DNA of 6,274 nt, taken from NCBI GenBank assembly GCA_946479125.1, contig CAMLET010000207.1, positions 1-6,274 on the forward strand, written 5' to 3'. This DNA comes from an uncultured Flavobacteriales bacterium. GTDB taxonomy: Bacteria; Bacteroidota; Bacteroidia; Flavobacteriales; Crocinitomicaceae. The stretch's first letter is position 1. Every line of letters begins with the position of its first letter. Under the pieces are notes generated by a model. It had not been told where the DNA came from and made no database searches. It worked only from the letters and a program-made list of their open reading frames with translations. Below, piece after piece: positions 4,331-6,274 of the stretch. The position numbers were made by a program, and so were the translations under genes.

Positions 4331-6232
4331 ATGCGGAAAAGCATCCAAACGATAACAAATAGAATTCCTTCCAACGTGAAGTTTTTGCTTGTACTCTATG
4401 GTTTCGCAATGCTTTTACTTACCATTTCCCGAGTATTTTTCTATTTCACATATTCATCACTCTTCTCAGGAGTTGGTTTAGGTGAATGGTTTGCGGGTGC
4501 CTGGTTTGATGCTGTGACATTGGCATTATTGCTTTTACCGTTCATTATTCTTTGTCTTCTTCCGTTCAATCTTTTGTTGAATCGTTGGTACAGATTGTTG
4601 GTTGCACTGCTTTATTTTATTCCTGTTCTCGGCATTTTAGCTGTTAACTTTTTGGATGTCGGTTACTTTAACTTTACCCACAAACGTTCCACGTCTGACT
4701 TATTCGCCATTGTCTCTGCCGGAGATGATGTTAAACAGTTATTAGGAAGTTTCTTACGTGATTTCTGGTTATTACTGTTGCTGTTCATTCTACTGCTTGT
4801 GGTAATGATCTATGTGTTCAGACGTATTGCCAAACGAATCATCAAAAAGGACGTAAAGGTTGCTCAAGGTTCTGCTTATCTGGTTTTACTGATGTGTGTC
4901 TTCATTCTTGTTGGTCGCGGCGGATTTATTTACAAACCACTTTCTGCAATTGATGCCACGCTTTTTACAGAGCCACAAAACAGCGCTTTAATTCTGAATA
5001 CCGGTTTCACTATCTTGAAATCAATAGGTAAGTCTGATTTGCAGGAAGAGGACTTTTTCAAGGAGAAGGAGTTGGCCAAATACTTCAATCCGCGTCATAC
5101 ATCTGAGCCTCAAAATTTGATGGAAGGTAAACCTAATGTGGTCATCATCATGTTAGAAAGTTTCGGAAACGAATGGGTTGGAAAGTTCAATCACAAGACT
5201 TCTTATACTCCTTTTCTGGATTCCTTGTTAGATGAGTCGTGGTACTTTGAATACGGTTTTTCGAATGGAAAGAAATCCATAGAAGCAGTTCCAACAATTA
5301 CAGCTTCCATTCCTACTTTGATGGATAATCCGTTTATCTCCTCAAGTTACAGCAGTAATCAAATTCAGGCGCTACCAGAAGTAATGAAACAAAACGGCTA
5401 TTCAACGGCATTTTATCACGGTGCTACAAATGGTTCCATGCGTTTTAACAGTTTCGCGAAACAAGCTGGATTTGAAGGCTACTTTGGTCGTTTGGAATAC
5501 AATAACGATGCACATTCAGATAAGACTTGGGGGATTTTGGATGAATACTTCAATCCTTGGTCAGCAAAAATGATGAGCAAACAGAAACAGCCTTTTATGG
5601 CAACTTTGTTTACGCTTTCTTCACATCATCCTTATTATATTCCGCCTAAATGGAGAAATAAACTCAAAAAAGGTCCGCAGCCGATTTGCAAAAGCATTCA
5701 TTATGGTGATGTAAGTTTAAAAATGTTCTTTGAACAAGCCAAAAAAGAAAAGTGGTACAACAACACCATTTTTGTTTTGGTGGCAGATCACACTCCTGCT
5801 ACAGAAAGTAGAGTTTATGGTCAACGAACAGAAATGTACCGTATTCCAATTGCATTCTATTCGCCTTCCGGGAAATTGCCGAAGAAACGCGACAAAGCAA
5901 TTTTCCAGCAAATGGATATTTATCCAACGGTGATTGATTTGTGTAATCTGAAGACCAATTATTACGCATTCGGACATTCATACTTTTCTAAAGATCCGCG
6001 TGAAGCTGTTGCATTTTTGGAAGGCTCGTATTACTACACCTGGAATAACCTCATGTTGGTTTATTCGAATGGTGAAGCTGTGAATTTATTCGACATTACA
6101 AAACGAACAGCAACTCCGAAAGATCTGTTGAAGGTGAAAACGAAGGAAGCGAAGATCATGGAGAAACGTTTGAAAGCGTTAATTCAGGCTTATTCACACG
6201 ATTTGATTAACAATAAAATGGTGGTGAAATGA
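4331..6232 (+). CDS. LTA-synthase-like membrane phosphotransferase (sulfatase/alkaline phosphatase fold)
   Basis: This 633-residue inner-membrane protein has the LtaS plan: five predicted TM helices (about 18-40, 56-78, 87-108, 145-163, 182-196), a linker, and a periplasmic sulfatase-fold domain from about 268. Metal and catalytic motifs are NVVIIMLESFG (269-279, E276), NGKKSIEAVP (312-321), HSDKTWGILDE (395-405), TLSSHHPYYIP (428-438), IHYGD (456-460) and VLVADHTP (482-489, D486 and H487). Family members move phosphoglycerol or phosphoethanolamine from a phospholipid to a glycan or lipid acceptor and release diacylglycerol. True lipoteichoic acid is not expected in a Bacteroidota envelope, so the acceptor is unknown; a periplasmic glycan or LPS is possible. 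The usual nucleophile Thr of LtaS is replaced: the motif reads GKKS, making S316 the likely nucleophile. It overlaps the downstream lipid kinase by ATGA. ATG 4331 is chosen over TTG 4316 because of the promoter position. A generic sulfatase role is less likely given five TM helices. Confidence 0.9.
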   Translation: MRKSIQTITNRIPSNVKFLLVLYGFAMLLLTISRVFFYFTYSSLFSGVGLGEWFAGAWFDAVTLALLLLPFIILCLLPFNLLLNRWYRLLVALLYFIPVLGILAVNFLDVGYFNFTHKRSTSDLFAIVSAGDDVKQLLGSFLRDFWLLLLLFILLLVVMIYVFRRIAKRIIKKDVKVAQGSAYLVLLMCVFILVGRGGFIYKPLSAIDATLFTEPQNSALILNTGFTILKSIGKSDLQEEDFFKEKELAKYFNPRHTSEPQNLMEGKPNVVIIMLESFGNEWVGKFNHKTSYTPFLDSLLDESWYFEYGFSNGKKSIEAVPTITASIPTLMDNPFISSSYSSNQIQALPEVMKQNGYSTAFYHGATNGSMRFNSFAKQAGFEGYFGRLEYNNDAHSDKTWGILDEYFNPWSAKMMSKQKQPFMATLFTLSSHHPYYIPPKWRNKLKKGPQPICKSIHYGDVSLKMFFEQAKKEKWYNNTIFVLVADHTPATESRVYGQRTEMYRIPIAFYSPSGKLPKKRDKAIFQQMDIYPTVIDLCNLKTNYYAFGHSYFSKDPREAVAFLEGSYYYTWNNLMLVYSNGEAVNLFDITKRTATPKDLLKVKTKEAKIMEKRLKALIQAYSHDLINNKMVVK

Positions 6233-6274
6233 AAAAGCGCATTCGATTCATCATCAATCCCATTTCGGGCGGAG
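6229..6274 (+). CDS. Diacylglycerol kinase-family lipid kinase, first 15 residues (3' end outside window)
   Basis: ATG 6229 overlaps the upstream stop as ATGA. The visible product, MKKRIRFIINPISGG, is a typical N-terminus of the DagK/YegS/sphingosine-kinase family: a short basic lead, a hydrophobic strand, and the nucleotide-binding NPxSGG motif. Such kinases phosphorylate diacylglycerol to phosphatidic acid on the inner face of the membrane. Only 46 bases are present, so the assignment rests on this one motif and the context. Translational coupling to an enzyme expected to produce diacylglycerol supports it. A related kinase with another lipid substrate is possible. Confidence 0.72.
   Translation, partial: MKKRIRFIINPISGG

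Noticed and set aside
5717..5981. Three small overlapping frames on both strands
   Set aside because: All lie within the conserved VLVADHTP region of the LTA-synthase-like gene and look non-coding.

Overview
The window reads as chromosomal DNA of a Bacteroidota bacterium, probably a flavobacterium-like member of the order Flavobacteriales. The grounds are moderate-to-low GC, weak or absent Shine-Dalgarno sequences, several upstream boxes that match the Bacteroidota -7 consensus TAnnTTTG, signal peptides that end just before Gln, and the protein families present. The exact genus is inference.

Layout. Bases 1-604 (minus) hold the N-terminal two hundred residues of a secreted, aromatic-rich, probably beta-barrel outer-membrane protein; the gene runs off the left edge. 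Sixteen bases upstream of it on the same strand is an RsuA/RluB-family 23S rRNA pseudouridine synthase (621-1562), and the two look co-transcribed from a promoter at 1604-1633. Divergent from rluB, across a spacer with a perfect 30-bp palindrome (1643-1672), is a saccharopine dehydrogenase/reductase of the Lys9 type (1776-3110). It converges on a ChaN/Tiki-like secreted protein (3201-4058, minus), with a probable terminator at 3154-3185 between them. The 272-bp divergent spacer 4059-4330 contains a 109-bp element (4107-4215). This element has perfect 18-bp terminal inverted repeats and encloses a hairpin repeat with the core CTTCGACAAGCTCAG. The last unit, on the plus strand, is a five-TM LTA-synthase-like phosphotransferase (4331-6232). 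It overlaps by four bases (ATGA) the start of a diacylglycerol-kinase-family gene that runs off the right edge.

How the genes work together. Most of the window is ordinary housekeeping or envelope content: rRNA modification, lysine catabolism, an outer-membrane protein and a possible haem- or metal-binding exported protein. The most coherent functional pair is the last one. LTA-synthase-like enzymes typically take a head group from a phospholipid and leave diacylglycerol behind, and a translationally coupled lipid kinase could return that diacylglycerol to phosphatidic acid. In a Gram-negative-type envelope this implies an unidentified phosphoglycerol- or phosphoethanolamine-decorated surface polymer or lipid. 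I saw no CRISPR array, tRNA, rRNA, transposase or defence system. The most unusual non-coding items are the palindrome, the inverted-repeat element and two promoters that appear to give near-leaderless mRNAs.
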